Positions 1 to 12,400 of a DNA stretch of 64,000 bases are shown here, piece by piece. The DNA is from Oxyruncus cristatus. Lineage: Eukaryota; Chordata; Aves; Passeriformes; Cotingidae. The stretch lies in NCBI GenBank assembly GCA_013399855.1, contig VXAY01006701.1, forward strand, positions 4,683 through 68,682, given 5' to 3'. Positions within the stretch are counted from its first letter, which is position 1, and every line of letters starts with the position of its first letter. Below the pieces are notes generated by a model. The model was given only the letters and a program-made list of their open reading frames with translations. It did not search any database and was not told where the DNA came from. A program made the translations under genes and the position numbers.

Positions 1-318
1 CCCAGCCTGTAGCGCTGCAGGGGGTTGTTGTGGCCAAAGTGCAGGACCCGGCACTTGGCCTTGCTGAACCTCATCCTGTTGGATTCAGCCCAACTCTCCA
101 GTCTGTCCAGGTCCCTCTGCAGAGCCCTCCTGCCTTCCAGCAGATCGACGCTCCTTCCCAGCTTGGTGTCATCTGCAAATTTACTAATGGTAGACTTGAT
201 CCCCTTATCCAGATTGTTAATAAATATATTAAACAGAACTGGGCCCAAAGTGATTCCTTGGGGACACCACTACTCACTGGGCACCAACTAGATGCAACAT
301 CATTCATCACCACTATGG
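1..318 (-). mobile_element. CR1 LINE fragment, reverse-transcriptase part of ORF2 (5'- and 3'-truncated)
   Basis: Read on the minus strand this encodes part of a CR1 non-LTR retrotransposon reverse transcriptase. Visible blocks are a GVPQG-like segment, [12 protein letters not shown], the catalytic box FADDTKLG, then a stretch like the family's [18 protein letters not shown] and the [18 protein letters not shown] region. Both aspartates of FADD are kept. The frame is broken between the GVP segment and the ITLGP segment, so it is a dead copy. The element runs off the left edge of the window, so its 3' end is not seen; similarity fades near 318, just before a T-tract. Its sequence differs from the CR1 copies at 24 and 63 kb (for example FADD, not FADN), so it belongs to another subfamily. 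The family assignment is secure; the right boundary is approximate. Confidence 0.9.
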
Positions 319-2601
319 CAAATAAAGAAACTGATGAAGGTTGAGATTCTGATTTTTTTTTTTTTTTAATAAAAGGATTGATCCTGGGTTTTGTTTTGCA
401 GATGGAAATACCGCTTGATAAGAAGGAAGGCATTTGCATTTGACAACAGAGAAGTTGATAAAGGATATGGTCCACAATGTAGTGACCCACACTTGGGTTG
501 GTGTGGCATTGCTGCAGCACTTAAAAGCTCAAAAGACAAAGCCACATTTTATGATGGGATGAAATGTAAATAATGTATTCATTTGACGAGATTCAGATGA
601 AGTGCTCTGTGTGTGGCAAGCTGAATCTGTATTTATAGCAGTTAAAGAAACACGCGAGATTCTCTGGATACGCTGAAGACCATGAATAATACATTGTTGG
701 TTCCTAATTTTGTTTTAAATAAACAGACAATGTTCTGCCTTAGGTGGTGTTTTTCTGCAGAAATGGTGCAACCCTTACAAAGATTGCTGCTACATCTGAG
801 TTGTAATTTTCACACAAGAAAACGTGACATCTCAGCAGATGCTAGAGGATTCCTGTTGCATGTTGGACTGCTTGACATCTCAAGCTAAATTTTCTTTCAT
901 AATCAGTCTCAAAGATATATATTATCCCTTGTCAAAATAAAGAGTTGTGGCTCTTTCCAGACCAGAGAAATACGGTAAGTGCACATTACCGCCACAGCAT
1001 CTTAGTTACTCTCTCTTTCACTACATTAGTGCATATTACAGCCTTGCAAATGATAGGCTTTCACAGCCTCATATTTTAGTGTCATGTCTTGTTCTATAAT
1101 GACAGTGTATTTTTTCTAGTGATCCTAGCACACAGCAACCAATGTGACACTGCAGCTTTGCAACCTTTCTCAAAGTAGCAAGATCTCCAGGCCACATGTT
1201 GATACCTGAGGTGGGAAACAACAGCAATAAAATGATTCAAAAGTTTCACTTGTCACCAAAAGCAACTAGTATGGTTCAGCTAATATGGATGTAGGCAGAA
1301 CTACCCACCTGCCACCATGTGATGTGTTCAGGTCTGAGGCTGGAGCCTCCGGTGCAAAAGTTGAATCAATTCTGGTGCTTTTTGAAGCTTTCAATAGGCA
1401 TCCAAGGCACTGAGCTGCAGAGGGGTCTGTCCTCTAGCACTGCTCTCCTATGAAACAGCACACCAGAGGAGCTTGCTCCTTGTAAACAAGAAATGTCAGG
1501 GAGAGGCCATCTCAGACAGCGGTGCTTCCAATTTTCCACCATGCTGTGCTTACACTAGACTGTGACAACACAGCCCTCAGTGTTCAATATGTACCCATGG
1601 GCTCATATGTACTTGAGCTGCCTTTGAATCCTCAGTTAAATAGCATGAGGAGGCAATAACTGCAGCCTTCCCAGGACAGAAGTGGAGAAGGGAACCATAA
1701 AATCTATGCTTGATGTTTTGTTCCTCTGTGTTCTGGTTCAAACACGTAAATACAAGTGAGACAGTCCATTTTTGAAACCAAGACTCTTATTTGTGAATGT
1801 ATAGATGTAGTAATTCCAATAAGGACAGAGTCACTAATGCTGAGAATTTCTGTTCACCAGAGACTGTTATCCTAGATCTAAATCTAGCAACAACATGAAA
1901 GTGCAGGTGACAAAAATAAAGTAACTTTTAGAAATGGCAATTAGTCCTTAACTTTATTCTTTGAACTTCAGTAAGCTTTTCTTATATTGAACTCTTCTGA
2001 GTTGCAGATACTGTTTTGTCTTTTGCGTATTCCCAGTCTGAGCACATCCATCATACTTTTGCTCACAAGAAAAATTCTGAGTGATGGAGAGCGCAGGAAA
2101 AGAATGGAAAATGAAAAGGAAAAATATGGAAAATGAGCACTAGCATGTTACCAAAAATCAATCATTAAAAATTGTAAATCTAGCTGCACACTTTTCTCTG
2201 AAAGGATTACTCAAGGAATAGAGTTATTCACCACAGAAAAAAATAATTACTCACCAGATAGCTGTACCTGCCTTTATCTTTCATGGTACTTCCATCAGCC
2301 ATCAAAGTGGCATCAAAAATGGTGTTCTAGTATGAGTTGGTAGATTTGCATAATTTCATATGGTTTATGCATAACTTGGATAAATTATGAGTTAACTAAT
2401 CTGTGAAAATTTTGGGAATCTACCCCAAGCAGCCTCAGTGCTCGAGAAGGGAGGCAGAAACAGTCCTCATGCTTCTCTAAAGACCTCTGGGAAGAGGACC
2501 ACAAGGAGAGTTACAGAGAGGCAAGGGCTGCTGTCAACCAGTGTGGGGGTGTTTTATTTAGGCTGTCAAGCAGCAAAGGCAGAGAGCAGCAAGCAAGGAC
2601 T
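319..2601. other. Unique sequence, no certain gene; weak terminal-exon candidate at 402-573
   Basis: No family member was recognised. A 57-codon open frame on the plus strand follows a good-looking acceptor (pyrimidine-rich TTTTGTTTTGCAG ending at 401), stops with TAA at 571-573, and is followed by an AATAAA at 718-723 and a GT-rich stretch. That arrangement resembles a last coding exon plus 3' UTR, but the peptide (containing DKGYGPQCSDPHLGWCGIAA) is not recognised and the stretch is short enough to be chance. The rest to 2601 shows only short shadow frames. Confidence 0.5.
353..367. repeat. Poly-T tract (15 T)
   Basis: Fifteen consecutive T directly after the CR1 fragment. It could be the pyrimidine tract of a splice acceptor (an AG follows at 400-401) or simply a homopolymer. 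Confidence 0.9.
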
Positions 2602-2626
2602 CACTACCAGCCCACGGCTGGTAGTG
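2602..2626. repeat. Perfect inverted repeat, 11-bp arms, 3-nt loop
   Basis: CACTACCAGCC (2602-2612), loop CAC, GGCTGGTAGTG (2616-2626). The arms are exactly complementary and pairing stops abruptly on both sides. It is too short for a microRNA precursor. Function is unknown. Confidence 0.9.
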
Positions 2627-5600
2627 TATAGCCAGGCCCTCAATATCTGAATGCTCACAGTGTCCATTCCTCCCCACCAGCCCTAGAGGGAAGCTAAGTT
2701 TTGACACATGATGAGGTATTTAGTCTTAGGATCTAAACTGAAGTGTTACAAATGTTTTCCCTTCCCTTCCAAAATTTCCTGAACTGCAGCTAATATTTGG
2801 ATCTAAATATGTGATGTTCATATTTATTACAGTTTATTCAAAACTCTGCAGATTTTTTAAAATACGCTCCACAAAAACAAAACAAACAAAACAATAAAGA
2901 AAATCTTTTTTGCTCAACTGTAAACATTTACTTTCATAACTGATGTATGTAGGTTTTGCATAAATAGAAGTTTAGTAAGCTTCCCATGCATTACCAAAAT
3001 GAACGTTTAGACAATAATGCACTGTGGTGGAGCATTTGATAAAACTGATAAGTGATAACTGATAAAATATCCATTATTGATTCTCTTTGGAAAGGTCTCT
3101 CCTTCAGGAATGGAATTTCTGTGATTAAAAGAAAAGCAGCAGGAAAAGCAGTCTCAAGGGGCGGTCGGGGGAAGCTGTTCATAGGAAAACAAGCGTTTTC
3201 CTAGCAGATGATGTGGAAAGCAACCAAACCCTTTAGCTTTAAACTGTATCTTCTTGACATAGGCCTCACCTTCTACTCTTACAAGAGAGACTGTTTTAAG
3301 CTAGGTAACACAAGGGCAAACACTCTTCCATTATGCTGACAGTAACTATGACCATTTAAGGCATTTTTTATGTGCATTAATATCCAGTCTTTTTAAATGA
3401 TCTTGGCATGCTCTTGGCCTCAGGAACTTTCTGTGGTGATCAGCACCAGAACTAAATCATGCCTTGCTGTCAAAAGTTGTTTCTTGAACCAATATAATTT
3501 TGCTAGTTTGTTTTACGATCATTAAATGTTCTTTTATTCTTAGTGTCACTGAACTTTATTCACAACTACAAAGTTTTCAAAGCAGCAAAGCATTTTGTGC
3601 CTATGCCTTTACAAAATAAGCACTTCCAGTTGTAATCAAAATAAGTGATTTTGTGTTTCTGAATAACCCATGTATGTAGACAAATATTCCCACTGATCAT
3701 TTAAGTAATAGCATTCAACTAGTTTAACAAATGGCATGATGATTTAATGCACCTAGTTCGTGAGTTCCAAAGAGAACTGGAGCCTGAATGCTATATAGCT
3801 TTACCTGTAAGACTGATATACTGACTGTTCCATTACACTGAGCATTGGGCCTTCTCAGTATTATTCTGGGAAAGTAATTTGAGCTGCTTCCTTCCTTTCA
3901 TTCATTTGGAAGCTTAAAATTAAAAGAGATACTCGCCACACTGTTAACACTAACGTGAATGACATGCATCTAACAAGTGAAATCAGACACCTTTCTTTGC
4001 TCTGCATTTGCAGTTTAGGGGTTGTGCAAACTGTTTCTCTCTGTCTTAAGCTGTATTTACAAACATCTAATACTTTCAATTACCTTTTCAAAAAGGTTAT
4101 TTTCATTAATATTGAACCATGTCAAACACCACCTTCTAATCTTGACATTTAAAATTAATGTCCTTACATACGTACAAAGTGTAATACGTTTGTTAGAACA
4201 CTCTATCTCTTACTTTTCCAGAAGACTGGTTTTAAATTTTAATAATTTTTAAATTGTAGCCTTGCCCTTTATTTAGTGTATATAGAAGGTTACTGTTGAA
4301 ACAGGACCAAGAGAAGTAATTCGTTAATCTACATTTTAACTAAAATACTGATAGCAGTATCAAACATATTCTGGTAAAGACAATACCACAAATTTTCTTT
4401 TCTATTTCTAAGTCAGTCAGGGACATTCTGAAGTGGACATGTTTGGAGAAATTATCAGGAACATAAAGAAGCTCAAATCAAAATCAGAAATCATCCCTCA
4501 ACATGTTTAAGTTCGAAGGGCAGTCTTTACACATATCACAACACTAGCATCCCATCTGGGTTTGGCACGTCTGGACAGATCAGAGCTCTCTGACACCAGG
4601 ATGTGACCCTGTTCAGAAAGAACCTCCTTTAGGGCTGTGGAGAGTTCAGTCCATTAATCATCCCACCTTGCTCTCTCTGCGTTGTGACTACTAAAAGCTT
4701 TGCCAGGTATCCAACCCTATGGTCAGTTGTCTTCCTGAAAATGGGCTGAAACTCTTTGAAAGAGACTAAAACACCATGCTGCTATTCAGTCTAACCTGGG
4801 AACTCAGTGGGGTGTTTCTTCCATACCTGGGCAAAGATGAGCCTCACTGATGGGGGATCCCAAAGCTGATGAGGTATGCTCTCACACCTGCAGGGCTTTC
4901 TTTCTTCCTTGGCCATCTGCTTCATCTATACTGCCCTGACATTATTGAAACAGCAGTTAAGATTTGAATGCAGTAAAGAACGTGTTTTGTTCTGTTCTGT
5001 TTTCCCCCTGGAACTCCAAAAGTCATGAAAAATGCAGGTTTTGTGGTGGAGGGCAAGAGAGGGACTAAATCCCTTCCCAGACCTAATCTTTTCACTAGCC
5101 CGTTGCAGTTCAGAGTAAGAGCAGCTGTTGAAAAGTGTAACTGTCTTTTCCATATGTGATTAAATATAGTCAAATATCAAGTGCTATCCTCAAGGGGTCA
5201 TTTAAATGTAATTTCTTTCCGTTCTGCATATATGCACAGAGGGAGCTGAAGTCCTCTCTCATCTGGTTTCTTCATCCTTAAAAGAAACAAAAGCACACTG
5301 TACAGTATTTTCTAATTTGATAGTATCTTTATAGGATTTTAATATCCTCCTCCTTGCCAGCTACAAGCCAGACCAGCAACAAATGCAGCTACAGTTATGA
5401 GCTGCAGCTGTTTGGAGCCTGTAAAGGTCTATACACAGCCTGGAAATTTCCAATCAGTGCAAACACAGGACAGGCTCCAGCAGCATTAGCGAAAGTTTGA
5501 ATTTTTGCAGGCAAAACATCTGCTACCACAAGCTAAGTGCTGGCAAAATTGAACCTGCTTAAGCAAGCAGGCTAACATTGAAAAGGTAGGGACAGCCAGC

Positions 5601-6154
5601 TGCCAGGGTGGAGCAGGGATCCTAGCAGTATTAAACACAGAAACTGTGTCGTAAGCCAGGGAAAATCCCATCTCCAAAAACTGCTCTGAATGGTAATTGT
5701 AATGGTTGTCATGGAGCACGATGCGCTTGATGAATATGAAGGATTTGGGTTGCTCATGCACTGAGCAGACCTATTTCTTCCTTCTGTTCTTCATGAGGTC
5801 AGAAACGGTTTGCAATAGCAATGACAATACACACAGATGCTTTTATTTGGGAGAGTGAGACTGCATTTTAAAAGATTCAGCCATTATCTTTTTTGTATCA
5901 CTTATAATACGCATAATACTTGCATAGAATTTACATTACCATAGGTAATACAATTCCCTGGGTGAAGTTTCAGTTGCTAATGAAATGACCCAGATAACAA
6001 CCCCCAAGTTAACTGAACTGTGCTGTATAACACAGTCTTATTTTGTGATCTTTCTGCAGCTCAAATGTTTCTTACCATCCTTGACATGAGAGTTATAACA
6101 TCTTCCCACATTCCCAAACACAGGGAGAAAAGCACTCTTCTTCCTGGTTCTAAC
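2627..6154. other. Unique sequence, nothing recognised
   Basis: AT-leaning unique DNA. Only short open frames are present, several overlapping on both strands, and none has a recognisable domain. A small A/C-rich patch lies around 2870-2895. No transposon similarity was seen by eye. Confidence 0.6.
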
Positions 6155-6408
<254 letters not shown>

Positions 6409-9400
6409 TTGACAAAATTAAAAACATCTAATCATCTTCAAGCTCACTTCTATTCTAGCGGTGGAGGTTTTTATCTCTCTTGGCTGAGTTGTTCATATCA
6501 TGGAGCTTTATTACCCTATACAAACCCTACTCAACTCACTCAGGACGCTGGAAATGTTGGTGAAGGATTAGCTGCTGAGGCTGGCACAATGAAACCTAGG
6601 GAAATACAGAAGTTTTAGCCACTTGCTCAGATGGCTACAATGTTTATCAACCCTAGGGTTTAGCTTAGCCCAAAACTGCTGCCTCAATAACTGACAGCAC
6701 AATGCAGTGCAGTAATACCAGTCGTGTCACCTGTACAGACAGATCCATCCTCCCTCACCTTGGTTGGTAGCATCTGTACACACACTGCTTCACTGAAGAA
6801 TTTGAATACCTGTCTTCTGGTCATGGCTTTCACTTCAGAGTGGAATCAGGTGGGAAAAGATTCAGGTAGCACAAGATATGAAGACAAACTTGCAGCATGA
6901 GGATGAAGAATTCTCAACACTTCCTCAAGTCTCATGCACTTGCTATAGAATACAATCTATACCCACTGAAAGGGACAAAAGAGACATTTTTTGGCTTTTT
7001 GTTAGATCTGAAAAAATACAAACTAATTTTATTTCCATAATACCATTCTGCAATTGCTGTTTAACTTGAAAGAGGGATTATTGAAGCAAAAATACACCAT
7101 TTTGTAAGCCAAAGACCTCAGTCAATAGTATTTTTCAGTTAAATCTCTGCTTATTGAATGTATTAGTGGTAATATCTCTGTCAAACAAGCTCTTTTTGCC
7201 TGAAGGTTTGGCATTAACTCTCCCTTAAGTCTCTTGAAAACACGGGTAGTTCAGTGCCCTCATCCACAATAACAGTTGCTTGGCTTCATACAACGAACTG
7301 TGCCTGTATTTCTGCCCTTGACTGTTCTTTCTCTAGCTGCTGATGTGCACATTAGACAGAACATGTGAGTGCAGGCAGACTGGAGAAGTGGTTTGTAAAA
7401 ATATTTTGAGACAGATGCTTTTAAGAGTCAACAACATTAAATCATATGTTATAAAATCCTTTTTTAAATTACTAAAATAATTTAAATAAAGTAAGTTTAG
7501 GATATGGTTTGGGGCACAAATATTTGTGAGCCAATATTTTTTCTTCATCATCATCTAAAAACAGGAGTACAAGCACACTGGTAGACCAGACATGAAGGCT
7601 TGTATCAATCTGACATTCCCTTAAGAGAAAGCATCAAATGTTTTCTTTCACAGAAAAGAAACAAAATATCTCCTTTAAACCATAACTAGATAGGTTTATC
7701 TGGGCTCTTAGCGTGAGTAAACTAAGGATTATGGGAATTTAGTTCCAAAACTGTCATAAAAAAGTTATCCTAATAAGAAAAGTGGCTGAAGTAGATATCT
7801 AAAATAACACAACATAATGAGACAAATTATTTTGATACATACCTTTGATTTCTGCATTACTGGATACAATGGAATATTAAAAAGGGTTTTCTGATCTCTC
7901 TTGCCAATGAAATTGTTTAACAAAATCTATAAAACATTTAAAATATTTCTTTTAGCAACTGTTATCAGTTATTACTCATGCATACTCTTGGACGTTTACA
8001 GGAGTTTCATGCCAGAGTGTTTTTGGAGGGAGAAAGTTATTTTTTTGTTATTCATACATAATATAATTTTCGTAAGAATGGAAAATAACAAATCTGGAAT
8101 ATGATCTGTTTAATGGCTGACAAAACAGATTCTGGACTAGTTTCAACCTAAGATCATCTTCCCTTTTTTTTTTTTCTGATTAAAAAAGAAAAATTATGTA
8201 AGCTAATGCTGAAAGGGAGATATTTAGGTCAGAAACATAAGGCATTTTATTTTATTCTCTACTGACTGCTAGCAGATATATATGCATTTCAACTTCTGTA
8301 GTTCAAACCATCAACAAACCTCATTCAACCTATTATAACCCAGCCACATCTCTTGGAAATAGCAGAAGATATTTAACTAGTTAACCAAAAGCAGTCAGGA
8401 TAGTATTGCACGTAAAAAAATCTGAAATCATTTAAAAAGCTGACAGAATATGTGTACATTAATTTTCAGGGAAATTAGGATATAGGGCTTTTTTAATAAC
8501 TGAACTTCTAACAAGTATATGAAAATGAACCAGTCCAGTTTCTAAGTTCAGCCCCTTGCAATGATTCCAGGCAGTCCCTCTCATTCCTCTCTCCAACACT
8601 CTGACTTTGAGGCCACATTTTTACGGTGCTCTAAGCTGCAGCTGGGTTATGTGACCTTGCAGTGCACTGATGATATTGTGAGAATTCTGGTGCAGAGCTG
8701 GAACTAATGACTCAAGGGGTGCTCCAGGTACCTGGTACAAGGCACCTAATCTGTGCAATAATAAGTCTGTGCAAAGTGTTCAGAATAAGATAGCAGGAGG
8801 TACCTGGTTTCTCTTCCCATAGTTCCTCCAGGGATATGCTGGTGTGACGCCAGAGATATCCCCTAAGCTGGTGCAGTGGGCAAGTGAGGTGAGAGGCCCT
8901 GATCCTGGTTCCAGGGCTGCATTTACACATCAGAGACACGACATGGTGTCATTGCATGGAACAGAAAGAGTAGTGGCAGCAGTTCCTGAAGGATAGTTGA
9001 GAGGACAAGGGTGATGAAGTTGATAATGTGTTCAGTGGCTGTCATCACAAGGTTCATGAGCTTTAATCATAAGATGAGATGATTTCTCAGGGTGACACCA
9101 ACCTGCAGGTTCCAAAACCCGCTGGATAATACTTTTTTCAGTGCTGGTCTCAAGACTGTCACAGTTCAGTGACGACACCCAGAAGGCATATCCTAAGTTG
9201 CCGCTCTCTTGGAGGAACTGCAAGAGAAGTGTTTTGTTGGTTTTGTTTTTGAGGGTTACACTGGCTTCTCAGGCATCTCCACCATGTGTGCAATGGGATT
9301 TGAGCTGCGTGGTGAATGTACTTCCTGTGCTCACTGCTCTGGTCCAGTGGGACAGCACAGACAGGGAAATACACATATATTTGTGAACCTTGGCAAGGGT

Positions 9401-12400
9401 TTCCGTGACTTTTAAATTGGTACAATGTCATTGCTGTTTGGTGAGTTAACTCAAGAGAAACTGCTCTTACTCAGAAAGTAATTGGAAAAGAAAAGCATTT
9501 AGAAAATTACTCCACTTGGCTGGACGGTACTAGCTAACGCTCCTCGTCTTGTAAATATGCCCTAGGTCAAAGTTGTTTCCCTAATGATAAGAGGCAACAC
9601 ATTGCTGCAACAGACAGGAAAAAAGGAGATCATCACAGTCTTGGAGCTGATGATTACCACACCACCCTGTCACACTGCTTAATATCTGCCCTGTCCCCAC
9701 AATGTCGCTGTTCGCTGTCTGCAGAGTGTACAAGAAATCAGCAGCAAAAAAAGCACATACTGCGGTCACATAAACACATAAACACTTTCACTCACAGTAG
9801 TGCTCTCATTATTTGGCCATCGGAGGCAGCTAAGGCTGAGACAGGAGAGACGTTACAGGACCCTGTCTGCCTAGTGTGTTCATAGTCCACTCCAGCCAGG
9901 AATGACTTCCAGATGTTGGTTCACTGAGAATGTGCCTCAAGCCCACAGTCTGACCCCTTATCGATCACACTGGACAACATTGGCACCAAGCGGGGGAAGA
10001 CACGGCTCATTCAGCCCAGAGGGTGTTGGTAGACTCGATCAGGGGAAGGACAAGCTCTCCAGGGAAGTTGGCTGTGGAAAACCTCTCTTTCTGCTGCAGG
10101 AGAAAGGTTTCTTTAATTACAAAATTAACCATAAACATGAAAAAGAAACAGAAACAAAGGCAAAAACAACCCTAAAAGTCCATGAGGCTAGAAAAGTGTA
10201 TATGATCTACCTTGAAGCTCTTATATGAATTCTGGCTTACATAGGTGCCTTTCTGAAAGAAACTGCTGTTAAAGGGTTACCTGTTAAAGAAAGGAAATGG
10301 TTGGATCTTTTTGTGTTGCTTTTCTTCTTAATGATGGCTCAGTTGTCAGAGATATAAAAGTCTGAATGGTTACTCATTTTGATTTTAAATGGCATGGCCC
10401 AGGTTATCTTAACTGCATGCCAAAGATTAGCTGAAGCAATGCTGAAATAATCAGACTCTGCACGACAAAACAATCGTTTCTGTGTGCAGCCAAGTCCTTT
10501 CTAGCATTATGTAGAATTTTAAGAAGAAATTATGTTCTTGAGGTCTTTCTGTTTGTGAACAACTTTTTAACACAAATGTCTAAAATAAAGACTGGAATTA
10601 ATTTGCTGTAAGAAAAATTGCTTTCTTTCCAAGGCATGAGCAGGCTCCACCTACTGAAGGAAATAATTTATTCCTCTAGTGACAATCTTTATTTTTTTCT
10701 CCTTTTTAAAATGAACAGCATAGAAAACCTTTTCCTTTATTTTTTTTTCCTAAGGTATATCCCTGCTGTAATTTCAAGACCTGTCTATGCAATATTGCAA
10801 AGCATAAAGGGTTACAGATTCCCTTCTCAATTCACATGTCCAGTGATAGTTTGGAGGATTGACTTATAATTTTCTGCCAAGACATTTTAATCATTTACTG
10901 TGGTCTTTTCATAACTGTATGGATATGAACCTATCTGCTCCAGAATGTGTGTCACATTGCAGTCCACACCTACGTGGACTCACAAAAATTATAAAGCTAT
11001 ACACTCAGCCAGGTCAAGCCCTTTGTGGCAAATGTGTACCTATTTTGAAACTAAAACCAATTCTTAAAAGTATTTAGCAACCTAAAATTGTAAATTGGAC
11101 ACCTTTTGGGTTTTTCAAAAGAACACAGGCATAAATCTCCTACTAGATGCTTATCTGCATCATTAAGCCCCTAAACTACACTATAAACTTGCTGCTTAGG
11201 CTCTTTCTTTTTCCTCAGCAAATTACTTAGAAACCAGATGTGCCTTTCCCTGAATGTATTATTTTCAAGTACGCACCAAATTCTTTGGCAGAATTATGTT
11301 CATGCTTCAAGCTATGTGGAAAATGTTAATTTAATCAGCTCCCTTTTTGTTATTCATGTGGGCAGCCACTCACCTAAATCACATGTTATCGTTTCTGCCT
11401 TCTAACTGGCTGCCTAAATGTTTTCACCAGGAGAATTATGAGTACTGAAGGCAGTAAGAGGCAAAGCCCAGGTGATTTGCTGCTGATAGGAATTTGAGGA
11501 TAATAGTTATCCCTGTTTAAATTCATTAAACCTGTAGTTGATCTAGGCATATTTGTGGCTTCCATTTCTTTACGTCTAATATAAACCCTGTCACCACAAA
11601 TCACAGTTACCACATGCTTATCCACAGGAGTGTTTGCCAGACACTTTTCTTTTACTGTTGGTTGCTTCACCTGGCTGATGGTCCAATAAAGCATGCATTG
11701 ACAAAGCTGGACTCTTAATATTAGTGCCTTATCCTGTGCTTTGGAATTAAAAGAAATATTTAGATGTGATACATACATTTAGGGGTTTAATGACAGACTT
11801 ATGAGCCCACAAGTGTGTGCTGTCTGGACATATGTGTCCATTAATTCATTTTTATTACCAAATTGAATTTTAAATTGTGGTAATTTCTTACTTTTTAAAA
11901 TTGATCAAGATAATAAAAATGAACTAACATCCAGGTAACGGTAAGGCCCAAAGCAGTGTTGACACTTTGTGGTAAGAAAGGTAAATATTTACTTCATGAA
12001 AGACCTGCCAACCTCACAGTTTCTGTGGAAACATGAGATTTTAGTTAAGTACGGAACAGGCCTGCTTTCACAAAAATAGCGTTCTGGCAACATTTTATTT
12101 TCATGGGCACTTTTCACCAGAATTGCAGCATTCTATTTTACAGAGACAAAGAATATTTTTGAAGAAGTGTTTGGAATGACTTGTCTCTTTTGATCAGATG
12201 GGAAGATAAGCATTTAAATTTTTGTCTGTTCTGTGGTTTTTCCAAAGATTACATCTATTTTTCAAATGTTCCAGGCTTGGTGCATCATTAAGATAACAAG
12301 TACTCAATCTCCCCAGCATCACGCCCTATGTCCTCTGGCACAATATTTCCCTGTAAATTCATCTGAAGCCTTGTTTCTCTGGATAAGGAGGCTAGGCCAA

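Noticed and set aside
11386..11778. 130-codon minus frame
   Set aside because: Peptide looked briefly like a transposon protein, but no motif could be named and nothing around it supports an element.
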